Source of the DNA: Neiella holothuriorum
GTDB lineage: Bacteria; Pseudomonadota; Gammaproteobacteria; Enterobacterales; Neiellaceae
Assembly: GCF_019457915.1 (NCBI RefSeq)
Contig: NZ_JAHZSS010000003.1
Coordinates: 62,001 to 126,000, forward strand
Length of the DNA: 64,000 bases
Reading direction: 5' to 3'
Position 1 is the first letter of the stretch. Each line of letters begins with the position of its first letter. The notes below the pieces were generated by a model that saw only the letters and a list, made by a program, of their open reading frames with translations, did not search any database and was not told where the DNA came from. Positions 1 to 8,382 of the stretch are shown here, piece after piece. The position numbers and the translations under genes are program-made.

Positions 1-294
1 GCCGTATTGTTCGATCAACGCTTGATGACCTAAACAGATACCAATAATTGGCACGTTCCCGCGGGCGAGGGCAATCAAATCAATCATGCAGCCAGCTTGA
101 TGTGGTGCACCTGGGCCGGGGGATAGTACGAGCACCGCCTGATCGGGGCAGGCTTTAATGGCGGCCATAACTTTGTCTGCGGCTAAGTTATTGCGATAAA
201 CCGTAACCGGATAGCCTTCTGAGCGAAATTGATCGACCAGATTGTAGGTAAACGAGTCAAAGTTATCGAGTAAGAAAATATGGGCCTTGCTCAT
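1..294 (-). CDS. trpG: Anthranilate synthase component II, glutamine amidotransferase (partial)
   Basis: This is the glutaminase subunit of anthranilate synthase, which passes ammonia from glutamine to TrpE for the first step of tryptophan synthesis in the cytoplasm. The first 98 residues are present and the gene leaves the window at position 1. The N-terminus reads MSKAHIFLLDNFDSFTYN, a standard class I amidotransferase start. The segment GICLGHQA carries the nucleophilic Cys at residue 87. The ATG at 294-292 overlaps the trpE stop by four bases (ATGA), which suggests translational coupling and balanced subunit synthesis. Whether it is fused to TrpD, as in enterobacteria, cannot be seen here. 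Confidence 0.95.
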   Translation of the reverse strand, partial: MSKAHIFLLDNFDSFTYNLVDQFRSEGYPVTVYRNNLAADKVMAAIKACPDQAVLVLSPGPGAPHQAGCMIDLIALARGNVPIIGICLGHQALIEQYG

Positions 295-1901
295 GAATGG
301 CCTCCTGCCTGAGCGATTTGCTCGTTGGCGTAGCGAATGGCGCTCATAACGGCTTGAGCCTTGTTGCGTGTTTCGTCAGCTTCAGATTGCGGATCAGAAT
401 CGTAAACCACGCCCGCGCCAGCTTGCACATGAGCGACTTGGTCTTTGACAAAAGCCGAGCGAATAACGATACAAGTGTCCATCGTACCGTTGCCATTAAC
501 GTAACCCACGGCACCGCCGTAACTGCCGCGGCGCTCTTGTTCAACGCTACGAATTAGTTCAGACGCTCTGATCTTCGGTGCGCCGGTGAGTGTGCCCATA
601 TTCATACAGGCTTGGTAAGCGTAAAGCGCATCAAGATCGTGACGCAAGGTTCCCACCACTCGCGATACTAAGTGCATCACGTGAGAATAGCGGTCAACTT
701 TAAGCAAATTAGCAATGTGGCGAGTGCCGGGTTCGGAAATGCGCGCTACGTCGTTGCGGGCTAAATCCACTAACATCAGGTGTTCAGACAACTCTTTCTT
801 ATCGAGTCGAAGTTCAAGCTCAATCCGGCTATCGAGATCGGGGTTAATGCTGCCGTCGTCGTTAAAGCCCCGGCGGCGCGTGCCGGCTATCGGATAAACC
901 TCTACATCGCGGCTGGTGGCGCAAAATTTAACGGCACATTCCGGCGAGGCACCAAACAGCGTGAAGTCCTGATCTAACATGTAGAACATGTATGGGCTCG
1001 GGTTGCTCTGCCGCAGGGCTTGATAGGCTAATAGGCTATCGGGACAAGTGAGGCTGAAAGTGCGTGATGGCACCACTTGGAAAATATCACCAACAAAAAT
1101 GTTTTTCTTGAGCGCAATGACATGGTCAGCAAAAGTCGCATCGTCCATGCTTTCCGCTACAGCGCTATCAACAGGTTTGCCGGCGGTTGGCAAATGGCGT
1201 TGCAGTGATGCATCCTGACTTTGCTTTTCAATCTCTTTAATGCGTGACGGTACGGCTGCGGCGACGCTTGTGGCATTGGCACCACCAAATACTGTTGCCA
1301 CCAAATGACATTGCTGCGCAACATGGTCTAAATGAAGCAAGGTTTCCGCTAAATAAAATACAAAATCTGGGCAGCTATTGGCGCCTTGAGGAACCTCTGG
1401 TAACTGTTCAATACTGGCAATCATGTCGTAAGCGAAAACGCCACCTAAGAAGATCGCATTGGCTTCATCGCTATCTGTTTCAATACCGTTGATAATGGTG
1501 CGCAATGCATCGAATGGCGATGCTGATTTGAGCCGGGCTTCTTCATCGAGATCGAATTCAGGCTCGGCAAACGTTGCGGTAATGACATTACCGCTGAACG
1601 CGGTAGCAGCACAGCTGTTGAGTTTTGAGTCGAGGAAAGGCAACAAGCTGCTGCCGTTATCCGTCAATGCTGTGATTGACACGGTACGACCGTGGCACTC
1701 CAACCGCAGCGCCGCATCAATGAGCATAAGACTTTGAGTATGCTGTTTGGAGTCAATTTCTGCGGATTCCAACAACATGCTATTGCGTTGATTGTTGCTC
1801 GCGCAAATCTGGGCGTAAAGAGCGAGCGGATCGGCCTGATAGCTCAGCGATTGGGTAATCACATGAGCATGGCCTTCAGGTAGCTGAGTTAGCTGACTCA
1901 T
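291..1901 (-). CDS. trpE: Anthranilate synthase component I
   Basis: TrpE converts chorismate plus ammonia to anthranilate. The 536-residue length fits the family (about 520). Near the N-terminus LLESAEIDSK (residues 43-52) matches the LLES element of the tryptophan feedback site in enterobacterial TrpE, so allosteric inhibition is likely kept. The C-terminal chorismate-binding domain is complete, with PSRTFSLTCP, PIAGTRRRG, GTLTGAPKIRA and AGAGVVYDSDP. It is the first structural gene behind the trpL leader and attenuator on the same strand, and its stop overlaps the trpG start. Expression should therefore follow Trp-tRNA charging. Confidence 0.97.
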   Translation of the reverse strand: MSQLTQLPEGHAHVITQSLSYQADPLALYAQICASNNQRNSMLLESAEIDSKQHTQSLMLIDAALRLECHGRTVSITALTDNGSSLLPFLDSKLNSCAATAFSGNVITATFAEPEFDLDEEARLKSASPFDALRTIINGIETDSDEANAIFLGGVFAYDMIASIEQLPEVPQGANSCPDFVFYLAETLLHLDHVAQQCHLVATVFGGANATSVAAAVPSRIKEIEKQSQDASLQRHLPTAGKPVDSAVAESMDDATFADHVIALKKNIFVGDIFQVVPSRTFSLTCPDSLLAYQALRQSNPSPYMFYMLDQDFTLFGASPECAVKFCATSRDVEVYPIAGTRRRGFNDDGSINPDLDSRIELELRLDKKELSEHLMLVDLARNDVARISEPGTRHIANLLKVDRYSHVMHLVSRVVGTLRHDLDALYAYQACMNMGTLTGAPKIRASELIRSVEQERRGSYGGAVGYVNGNGTMDTCIVIRSAFVKDQVAHVQAGAGVVYDSDPQSEADETRNKAQAVMSAIRYANEQIAQAGGHS

Positions 1902-2029
1902 AAGGCCTCCTGATGGGCTTGCCGAAGCACTGGCTGATGAGTGAATGGCATTAACAGTCGTTTCATCTCTGCGTGTCCTTATTGATGGTCTTTGGCATTC
2001 GCCTTAACCAGCAGAGTCGAGATACAAAA

Positions 2030-2055
2030 AAGCCCGCTCTTGCTGGAGCGGGCTT
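2030..2055 (-). terminator. trp attenuator (intrinsic terminator in the trpE leader)
   Basis: On the reverse strand an eight-base GC-rich stem (2046-2053 with 2032-2039, extended by two A-T pairs) closes a small loop. It is followed by a run of six T (2031-2026). It lies between the trpL stop and the trpE start, which is the position of an attenuator. The 5' arm can alternatively pair with GCGGGTT inside codons 18-20 of trpL, giving a plausible antiterminator. The alternative pairing is read by eye and was not folded computationally. Confidence 0.88.
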
Positions 2056-2078
2056 GGCGATTCGATATTTTCAGGCAA

Positions 2079-2153
2079 TCAAAACTCAACGCACAACCCG
2101 CAAGGGACGTGCCACCACCAGTTGGTTAAATGAGTGTTTTGAACGAAAGTCAT
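2079..2153 (-). CDS. trpL: trp operon leader peptide
   Basis: This is a 24-codon open reading frame, MTFVQNTHLTNWWWHVPCGLCVEF written in two parts as MTFVQNTHLTN and WWWHVPCGLCVEF. It has three consecutive Trp codons (12-14) and stops 24 bases before the attenuator stem. E. coli trpL has two adjacent Trp codons in a 14-residue peptide, so this is the same design with a longer peptide. Ribosome stalling at the Trp codons when charged tRNA-Trp is scarce would free the downstream RNA to form an antiterminator. The ribosome-binding site is weak (AGG about eight bases upstream). Confidence 0.88.
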   Translation of the reverse strand: MTFVQNTHLTNWWWHVPCGLCVEF

Positions 2154-2185
2154 TGCAACTGCCTGTTCTCTGTAGTTGGATGATA

Positions 2186-2214
2186 TAGGTACTTGATTGG
2201 CTAAAACTTGTCAA
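2186..2214 (-). promoter_or_regulatory. Possible trp operon promoter
   Basis: A perfect -35 hexamer TTGACA lies on the reverse strand at 2214-2209. The hexamer 17 bases downstream, TACCTA, is a poor -10, while TATATC lies 21 bases away. I did not find a convincing TrpR operator. The site is in the divergent gap between trpL and rnm, so the location is right but the -10 is uncertain. Confidence 0.4.
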
Positions 2215-2261
2215 GCGAACTGGCTAAAACCACCGCAAATTAACTAAAAAACGAGCAGATA

Positions 2262-3134
2262 TTGGACTCACAAACCGTTGCCGCTGAGCTGAACGAAAAG
2301 CTGACCATCGATTTACATTGCCATAGTACGGCATCTGATGGCGTATTAACGCCGCAAGAGCTCATCATGCGAGCAAGTAATATGCAGGTCGATGTATTAG
2401 CCCTGACCGATCATGACACCATCGAAGGACTTAAGGCTGCACGCCTTGTCGCCACAAGCATTAAGCCGCCCGTGCAATTGATAAACGGCGTTGAAATTTC
2501 CTGTGCTTGGCAAGGATTAGAAATCCATGTCGTGGGGTTAAATTTTGATGCTGAGCATCCAGCACTTAATGAATTACTTGGTAAACAGGCCGAGCGCCGG
2601 CTAACGCGAGCGATGACAATTGCTGCTCGCTTGCAACGTAAGGGCCTTGAGAACTGCTGGCGAAAAGTGTCGTTGTTAGCGAAGGGCGGTCAGGTCACAC
2701 GCGCTCATTTTGCGCGGTTGTTGGTCAATGAAGGCTGGGTTAGTTTGCAGAAAACAGCCTTTAAAAAGTACTTACGAAAAGGCCGTAATGCTTATGTCGC
2801 GCCGCCGTGGTGCAGTATCAGCGAGGCCGTTTTGGCTATTCAGGCCGCGGGTGGCCAAGCCGTGTTGGCCCATCCATTGGATTATCAGTTGGCGGATAGT
2901 TGGTTACAGCGTTTGTTACAAGAATTTGTCGATGCTGGCGGCGATGCCATGGAAGTGGCACAATGCCAGCAGACACCAGCTCAACGGTTGAAATTAGCTG
3001 AGCTGGCTAAAAAATACGCATTGCTAGCCTCGCAGGGCTCCGATTTTCATTTTCCGGCAGGGCGTCGGGAATTGGGGCGCAGCCTCCAGTTGCCAGAAGG
3101 ATCAACGCCAGTTTGGTCATGCTGGGCACCATAG
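2262..3134 (+). CDS. rnm: PHP-domain RNase AM / 3',5'-nucleoside bisphosphate phosphatase (TrpH/YciV family)
   Basis: The 290-residue protein has the PHP metal-binding motifs in order: DLHCHSTASDG (about residues 17-27), ALTDHDTIEGL, GVEISC, LAHPLDY and GSDFHFP near the C-terminus. In E. coli this protein (YciV/TrpH, RNase AM) is a 5'-3' exoribonuclease that matures rRNA 5' ends and also hydrolyses pAp. The trpE-adjacent, divergent position followed by yciO matches E. coli. The start is a TTG, chosen because no ATG or GTG precedes the conserved DLHCH region in frame; the Shine-Dalgarno is weak. Confidence 0.9.
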   Translation: MDSQTVAAELNEKLTIDLHCHSTASDGVLTPQELIMRASNMQVDVLALTDHDTIEGLKAARLVATSIKPPVQLINGVEISCAWQGLEIHVVGLNFDAEHPALNELLGKQAERRLTRAMTIAARLQRKGLENCWRKVSLLAKGGQVTRAHFARLLVNEGWVSLQKTAFKKYLRKGRNAYVAPPWCSISEAVLAIQAAGGQAVLAHPLDYQLADSWLQRLLQEFVDAGGDAMEVAQCQQTPAQRLKLAELAKKYALLASQGSDFHFPAGRRELGRSLQLPEGSTPVWSCWAP

Positions 3135-3247
3135 CCAGTGCTAACAATGTTTAAGCGCATTGCGCTTCATAATAAGTTGAGCCGCGTTGACGATTACAAT
3201 TGATAACAACGCCCTCATAGAAGCTAGCAACAGTTAGGAATAAAGTG

Positions 3248-3868
3248 ATGAGTCAATTTTTTTATGTTCATCCTGACAACCCGCAAGCACGCTTGATTAA
3301 TCAGGCTGCGGCTATTGTGCGCAATGGTGGCGTGGTTATTTACCCAACGGATTCGGGCTACGCCATTGGTTGCCATATTGGTGACAAAAAGGCACTGGAA
3401 CGCATTTGCCGTATTCGTAAAATCGATAAAGAGCACAATTTTACGTTGGTATGCCGAGATTTATCGGAGCTGAGCCTATATGCCAAAGTTGAAAACACCG
3501 CATTTCGACTGATCCGCAATAATACGCCAGGTGCTTACACTTTTATTTTCAAAGCAACCAAAGAAGTACCTCGCCGACTCCTCAACCCCAAAAAGAAAAC
3601 AATTGGTATTCGAGTACCGGATAACACCATTGCACTGGCGTTGCTTGAAGCTTTGGGTGAGCCGTTGATGTCGACAACCTTGATTTTGCCTGATAATGAT
3701 GTGGCCGAATCTGACCCCGAAAGCATTCGTGATCGTTTAGAGCATCAGGTTGATTTAATTATCAACGGTGGTGATCTCGGCGAAGCGCCTACCACAGTGG
3801 TTGATTTCACGGATGACGAACCGGTTATTTTGCGTGTGGGGCAAGGCGATCCGGACGTCTTTTCTTAA
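3248..3868 (+). CDS. yciO: YciO, Sua5/YrdC-like protein
   Basis: The 206-residue protein opens SQFFYVHPDNPQARLINQA, nearly the E. coli YciO N-terminus, and carries YPTDSGYAIGC, KEVPRRLL and the C-terminal TTVVDFTDDEPVILRVG. It belongs to the Sua5/YrdC fold that makes threonylcarbamoyl-AMP for tRNA t6A. The YciO branch has not been shown to replace TsaC fully, so its exact role is open. A GTG directly precedes the ATG, and I prefer the ATG by homology. It sits three bases before scpA, in the conserved rnm-yciO-scpA-scpB order. Confidence 0.92.
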   Translation: MSQFFYVHPDNPQARLINQAAAIVRNGGVVIYPTDSGYAIGCHIGDKKALERICRIRKIDKEHNFTLVCRDLSELSLYAKVENTAFRLIRNNTPGAYTFIFKATKEVPRRLLNPKKKTIGIRVPDNTIALALLEALGEPLMSTTLILPDNDVAESDPESIRDRLEHQVDLIINGGDLGEAPTTVVDFTDDEPVILRVGQGDPDVFS

Positions 3869-3871
3869 TTC

Positions 3872-4723
3872 ATGAGTGCGGTTGATCCTGAGCCTCAATC
3901 ACAGCAACAAACGTCAGCGGCAAGTCCTACTCAACAGCAGCCGCTGCCGCTAGGTTACGTGCGCGGCGAAGCCTTTATTGAACAACCGCAAGATTTGTAT
4001 ATTCCACCTGAAGCCTTGGCTGTTATTCTCGATGTATTCGAAGGGCCAATGGATCTGCTGCTTTATCTGATTCGTCGTAATAAGTTAGATATTTTGGATT
4101 TGCCAGTATTAGAAATTACTGAGCAATACATGGAATATATTGCGTTAATGGAAGAGCTGCAGCTCGAACTCGCAGCTGAATATTTGCTGATGGCAGCACT
4201 GTTGGCAGAGCTGAAATCGCGCATGCTATTGCCCAAACACAGTGATAGCGATGGCGATGAGGCTGATCCTCGCGCCGAACTACTAAGGCGCTTGCAAGAA
4301 TATGAATTGTTCAAACGCAAAGCCGAAGAAATCGAGCAGCTCCCCCGTGATGAGCGAGATTTCTTTCGCGCAACAGCGGCGCTGGATGAATCTGTTCAGC
4401 CTTTAAAGCTGCAGCCCGAAGTTGCGATGGACGATTTGATGCTGGCATTTACTACGGTCGTAAAACGCGCTCAGGCTTTCGACCATCATCACATCGAGAA
4501 AGAAACCTTATCAACGCGTGAACGCATGACCAAGGTTCTCGAATCGCTGCAGCATGGCCGCTTTGTGTCGTTCGAAAACTTATTTGATGTGACTGAAGGT
4601 AAGGCTGGGGTTGTGGTGACCTTCTTAGCCGTATTGGAATTGGCAAAAGAGCAATTGTTAGAGCTGACTCAGAATCAACTATTCGCGCCGATTCATGTGC
4701 GGGCTAAAGCGCCAGAACAGTAG
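3872..4723 (+). CDS. scpA: Segregation and condensation protein A
   Basis: ScpA is the kleisin subunit that bridges SMC heads and recruits ScpB in chromosome condensation. The 283-residue protein has a Gln/Pro-rich N-terminal extension of about 50 residues. Then comes the kleisin N-terminal helix region (VFEGPMDLLLYLIRRNKLDI, followed by EITEQYMEYI and EYLLMAALLAELKSRMLL) and a C-terminal winged helix. In most gammaproteobacteria with MukBEF this pair is absent, so its presence suggests the host may use an SMC-ScpAB system. It starts three bases after yciO and is followed by scpB after a 44-base gap. Confidence 0.93.
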   Translation: MSAVDPEPQSQQQTSAASPTQQQPLPLGYVRGEAFIEQPQDLYIPPEALAVILDVFEGPMDLLLYLIRRNKLDILDLPVLEITEQYMEYIALMEELQLELAAEYLLMAALLAELKSRMLLPKHSDSDGDEADPRAELLRRLQEYELFKRKAEEIEQLPRDERDFFRATAALDESVQPLKLQPEVAMDDLMLAFTTVVKRAQAFDHHHIEKETLSTRERMTKVLESLQHGRFVSFENLFDVTEGKAGVVVTFLAVLELAKEQLLELTQNQLFAPIHVRAKAPEQ

Positions 4724-4767
4724 ATAGAACAATAAGCGCCTATTCGGACAAATCATAGAGATCAAGC

Positions 4768-5394
4768 ATGGCAACTCAAATTAATGATCAACAATTAATT
4801 CAGGTCATCGAAGCTGCATTATTTGTTGCCGATCAACCGCTTACGCCGGTGGCTTTGCGCGATTCGGCATTGCAACAATTCGTGGTGCCGTTACCTCGAA
4901 TTCGCGATGCGCTTGAACAGCTTCGGCAAGATTATTTGTCTCGGGGCGTTAACTTGGTAGAGGTTGGTTCTGGCTTTCGCTTTCAGACTGCACCGGCGGT
5001 GAGCGAACAAATTGCCATGATGTGGAGCGAGCGGGCGCCACGCTACTCACGTGCGACCTTAGAAACCTTATCGTTGATAGCCTACCGCCAGCCGATAACT
5101 CGTGCTGAAATTGAAGATGTTCGCGGCGTGTCGGTCTCGACGCAGATCATCAAGACGCTGCAGGAGCGCGGTTGGATCAAAGTCGTCGGTCACAAAGAAG
5201 TACCAGGGCGCCCATCGTTATGGGCGACTACTCCTGTGTTTTTAGACTATTTTGGCCTTAAGAGTTTGAGCGAACTACCTGAGCTTGAAATGCCAGAAAA
5301 CGCCCGCGAATTGGCGCTTGCCAATGAATACCCGCTACTCAATACTGATCCCGAAGCACTTCAAAAGCAGCCCGCCGAAGCCAACGACAATTAG
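4768..5394 (+). CDS. scpB: Segregation and condensation protein B
   Basis: The 208-residue protein has the two winged-helix domains of ScpB. The second contains the signature RATLETLSLIAYRQPITRAEI followed by VRGV and the GRPSLWATTPVFLDYFGL segment. ScpB dimers bind ScpA and are part of the SMC condensin complex. It is the last gene of the rnm-yciO-scpA-scpB run. The tail after about residue 185 is low-complexity and variable in the family. The next gene (rsmF) converges on it. Confidence 0.94.
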   Translation: MATQINDQQLIQVIEAALFVADQPLTPVALRDSALQQFVVPLPRIRDALEQLRQDYLSRGVNLVEVGSGFRFQTAPAVSEQIAMMWSERAPRYSRATLETLSLIAYRQPITRAEIEDVRGVSVSTQIIKTLQERGWIKVVGHKEVPGRPSLWATTPVFLDYFGLKSLSELPELEMPENARELALANEYPLLNTDPEALQKQPAEANDN

Positions 5395-5430
5395 CTTTCA
5401 AGGCATTAAACCGGCAGGTAAATTTGAGGC

Positions 5431-5463
5431 AAAAAAAAGCTCGGAACGATTCCTGTTCCGAGC
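5431..5463 (-). terminator. Intrinsic terminator downstream of rsmF / candidate sRNA
   Basis: A nine-base perfect stem (GCTCGGAAC with GTTCCGAGC) closes a seven-base loop. On the reverse strand it is followed by eight T residues (5438-5431). The forward strand has no T tract after the stem, so the terminator serves reverse-strand transcripts. The loop holds an AGGA sequence. Confidence 0.92.
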
Positions 5464-5543
5464 GTAGGGGAATGGCTCATGTTGAGCCGTGCGCTAACTA
5501 ACTGTTCCAGACTGGCAGCCCGAGGCGCTGCCCTCCTGTCATG
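5431..5543 (-). ncRNA. Candidate small RNA with own promoter and terminator
   Basis: Between the rsmF stop and the terminator lie three hairpins in a row on the reverse strand: GGCAGC/GCTGCC (5532-5514), GGCTCA/TGAGCC (5488-5474) and the terminator stem. A promoter-like pair precedes them: TTGGCG (5578-5573), a 17-base spacer, and TAGACT (5555-5550). This predicts a transcript of about 113 bases starting near 5543. Three GGA motifs fall in predicted single-stranded parts or loops, and the end is a U8 tail. I do not recognise it as a known RNA family. It could instead be the structured 3' end of the rsmF mRNA. Confidence 0.5.
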
Positions 5544-5549
5544 TTTTAA

Positions 5550-5578
5550 AGTCTAGGCAATAATTCCTGATACGCCAA
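5550..5578 (-). promoter_or_regulatory. Promoter-like element for the candidate sRNA
   Basis: On the reverse strand TTGGCG and TAGACT, each four of six to the sigma-70 consensus, are separated by exactly 17 bases. They lie about 43 bases past the rsmF stop codon and point toward the three-hairpin region. Confidence 0.45.
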
Positions 5579-5620
5579 TTTTTTGCTCGCTTTTTACGCG
5601 TTTATTACTCGAACATGCCG

Positions 5621-7036
5621 TTAAAACTCAGTAACCGCCTGATCGCGAACAAGATCTCTAGGTAACAAATTTTTAACTTTACCGTTGACCGCTTTGCCAA
5701 GCCCAAGCACTTGCGCCTCGAATGTAATAATGACTTCGCCTTTGGCCGGCAAGCCGTCAACGCCACTGACGACTTTGCCTTGCAGGTAATCACGCGCTTG
5801 GACTGCGTCTAAGCTGACTCTGCCCTGTGTTGCATGTTGGCCAAATGCCATCACGTATTCATGGCTTAGACGAAAATCGCGTTTAAATTGTTCGGCCACT
5901 TTCACACCGATGCGATCCATTCGAATTTTGTTGATAAGCGGTGTCAGTGCATTGGGGAATAGCCAGTAAGCATTGTCGCGTTGGTACCAAGTCATCTCCG
6001 CCGGTCGACTTAGCCCGTAATTGCTGAGGTGCTCATCGATCGCACTTTGAGCTTTTCGGGTCATCGGGCCATAGGGAAATTTACCCAGTTTATAGTCCAA
6101 TGGTGGTGGTGCGTCAGTGGTGCCTGTTTTAGTAAAGGCGGCAATGAAAAAGCCCTCACAATCGAACAGTTGTGGCCAAATGTGGAGGTAGCCCTCAGCT
6201 GTTTGTGCTTTGCTGGCTCCCTCGAACAAGTTGCCCAATGAGCGCGCCTCAACCTTGCCTGCAAACGTCTCCAGTAGATGTTGGCAAACGTCCTGATTCT
6301 CTTGCGCATTCAAGGTGCAGGTTGAATAAACTAAAATGCCGTTGGGTTTAAGGGCATGAAACGCGCTGACGATTAATTGTTTTTGCACGGCGGCCAGTTG
6401 TTCAGTGCTTTCCAGCGACCAGTTTTTAAATGCGTCAGGATCTTTTCGCACCGAGCCTTCGCCAGAGCAGGGCGCATCGAGCAACACGGCATCGAAGGTA
6501 TTGGGTAAGGCGGCACCAAACACGCTGGCATCAAAGTGTGTCAGCGCTGCATTTCTCACGCCACAACGTTGAATGTTGGTGAATAAACCTTTCAGCCGAG
6601 AGCCTGATAATTCGTTGGCGACTAAGCCGCCTTGGTTGCCCATGAGCGCGGCTAGTTGGGTGGTCTTTGAACCCGGCGCTGCGGCCATGTCGAGTACTAA
6701 CGTTGGTTTTTCACATAAATAGGAGAGCGCCATTGGCGGCAGCATTGAGCTGGCTTCTTGAATGTAAAACTGTCCATTTAGATGACTAACATGGTTACCC
6801 AATTGATAGGTTGGCTGGCCGTTCAGCCAAACGCCCTCTGGGCACCAAGGAATGGGATCGGCTTGTGCCGTCAATTTTTGTAAGCTTTCGCCTGCGGGCA
6901 TTTTCAGGCTATTAAGGCGAATACTTTTACGCAACGGCTGCTGGCAAATGTCGAGCAACGACTCAATGCTTAAGTGGCTGGGTAGTATCGCTTTGGTGTT
7001 TTCAATAAACTCTTGAGGGAATTCCACTTTTGGCAT
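5621..7036 (-). CDS. rsmF: 16S rRNA (cytosine-1407-C5) methyltransferase
   Basis: RsmF methylates C1407 of 16S rRNA on the 30S subunit. The 471-residue length is close to E. coli RsmF (479). It has the NOL1/NOP2/Sun-type SAM motif DMAAAPGSKT (116-125), the motif-IV Cys in DAPCSGEG (187-194), and the catalytic Cys in YSTCTLNAQEN (Cys 240). A C-terminal PUA-like region follows. The reading frame is open for 40 more codons upstream, but MPKVEFPQEF aligns with the family N-terminus, so I place the start at 7036. It diverges from the gene at 7105. Confidence 0.94.
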   Translation of the reverse strand: MPKVEFPQEFIENTKAILPSHLSIESLLDICQQPLRKSIRLNSLKMPAGESLQKLTAQADPIPWCPEGVWLNGQPTYQLGNHVSHLNGQFYIQEASSMLPPMALSYLCEKPTLVLDMAAAPGSKTTQLAALMGNQGGLVANELSGSRLKGLFTNIQRCGVRNAALTHFDASVFGAALPNTFDAVLLDAPCSGEGSVRKDPDAFKNWSLESTEQLAAVQKQLIVSAFHALKPNGILVYSTCTLNAQENQDVCQHLLETFAGKVEARSLGNLFEGASKAQTAEGYLHIWPQLFDCEGFFIAAFTKTGTTDAPPPLDYKLGKFPYGPMTRKAQSAIDEHLSNYGLSRPAEMTWYQRDNAYWLFPNALTPLINKIRMDRIGVKVAEQFKRDFRLSHEYVMAFGQHATQGRVSLDAVQARDYLQGKVVSGVDGLPAKGEVIITFEAQVLGLGKAVNGKVKNLLPRDLVRDQAVTEF

Positions 7037-7104
7037 GATCGTAATGGGCTGGTAATTGATAAGATCAGCGCCGGATCTTACCACAATCAAATCAGGGAAA
7101 TGAT

Positions 7105-8334
7105 GTGTTAAATCGCGTTTGGCTGGTGATGATACTTGCCAGCATTGCCACGGCACTAAGCCAGTGGCTGTTTTTTGGCGATGTCAGCAGCGTCAATGGC
7201 TTGGTCAGCGCTTTATTTAGTAGTGCTGAGCTGGCGGTAGAGATCGCGCTTGGGTTAATTGGTGTGCTGTGCTTGTGGCAAGGTTTGTTTGCCATTGCGG
7301 AGCGCTGTGGCGCTGTTGATTGGTTGGCCAAGCGGGTGGCTCCATTGTTTCATGTGCTTATGCCGGGGATCCCAAAAGGCGACCAAGCATTTGGCAGTGT
7401 CACCATGAATTTAGCGGCGAATATGCTGGGACTTGATAATGCAGCTACGCCGTTGGGCATCAAAGCGATGCAGGATCTCCAACGGCATAATAAAACGCCG
7501 GAAGTCGCTAGCGACGCACAAATCTTATTTTTGGTGCTCAACACCTCGTCAGTAACCCTCATTCCAATCACCGTATTTTTGTACCGCGCTCAGCAAGGCG
7601 CAGCGTCGCCGGCAGATGTGTTTTTACCCATTTTGTTAGCCACTAGTGCGTCAACCTTAGCCGGACTGTCGATGGTGGCATTCATTCAAAGAATTAACTT
7701 ATGGCAGCGCCAACTCATGGTGTTTTTCGCCATTGCCGGTGCGGTATTGTTTTCTTTGGTTGCTTACCTAATGCAACTGAGTGCCGACGCAATTAGTAGC
7801 CAATCGACGCTCATGGCCAACTTGCTATTACTTGGTTTTATTAGTGTTATCTTGCTTTTGGCGCATCGCCGTCAAGTTGCGGTGTACGACGAATTTATCG
7901 TGGGTGCCAAACAAGGCTTTGAGACGGCAGTCCGACTCATTCCATTTCTTGTGGCCATGCTCGTGGCTTTAGCGATGTTAAGAGAAAGCGGCCTACTTGG
8001 CGCATTAGTCGCGGGGATCGCAGCTGTGGTTGCTGCGTTAGGAGGCGATACGGCGTTTGTTGATGCGATGCCAGTGGCTTTTGCTAAACCGTTTTCTGGC
8101 TCGGCGGCGCGCGCTTTGCTCATCGATACAATGCATGTGCATGGCGCCGATAGTTTTGTTGGCCGCCTCGCGAGTATTTTTCAGGGCAGCACCGAAACCA
8201 CATTTTATGTCTTGGCAGTCTATTTTGGCGCGGTCGGGATCCGCAATAGTCGTTACGCCTTATGGTGCGGTCTATTTGCCGATGTAGTGGGCATCATTGC
8301 CGCAATATTCATCGGTTACTGGTTTTATGGTTAG
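7105..8334 (+). CDS. SpmA/SpmB-type (Gate domain) inner-membrane protein
   Basis: The 409-residue polytopic protein resembles the fused spore maturation proteins SpmA and SpmB (nucleoside-recognition Gate domains) seen in many non-sporulating gammaproteobacteria. Diagnostic stretches are GSVTMNLAANMLGLDNAATPLG with FLVLNTSSVTLIP in the first half, and KPFSGSAARALLIDTMHVHG with GSTETTFYVLAVYFGAVG in the second. About eight to ten hydrophobic segments are visible. The transported substrate is not known. The GTG start has AGGGA six bases upstream; nearby ATGs are out of frame. Confidence 0.82.
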   Translation: MLNRVWLVMILASIATALSQWLFFGDVSSVNGLVSALFSSAELAVEIALGLIGVLCLWQGLFAIAERCGAVDWLAKRVAPLFHVLMPGIPKGDQAFGSVTMNLAANMLGLDNAATPLGIKAMQDLQRHNKTPEVASDAQILFLVLNTSSVTLIPITVFLYRAQQGAASPADVFLPILLATSASTLAGLSMVAFIQRINLWQRQLMVFFAIAGAVLFSLVAYLMQLSADAISSQSTLMANLLLLGFISVILLLAHRRQVAVYDEFIVGAKQGFETAVRLIPFLVAMLVALAMLRESGLLGALVAGIAAVVAALGGDTAFVDAMPVAFAKPFSGSAARALLIDTMHVHGADSFVGRLASIFQGSTETTFYVLAVYFGAVGIRNSRYALWCGLFADVVGIIAAIFIGYWFYG

Positions 8335-8382
8335 AGCTTTGCCGATAGAATGCGCGGTCAGATTTAGCAGAGGAATAGCAAC

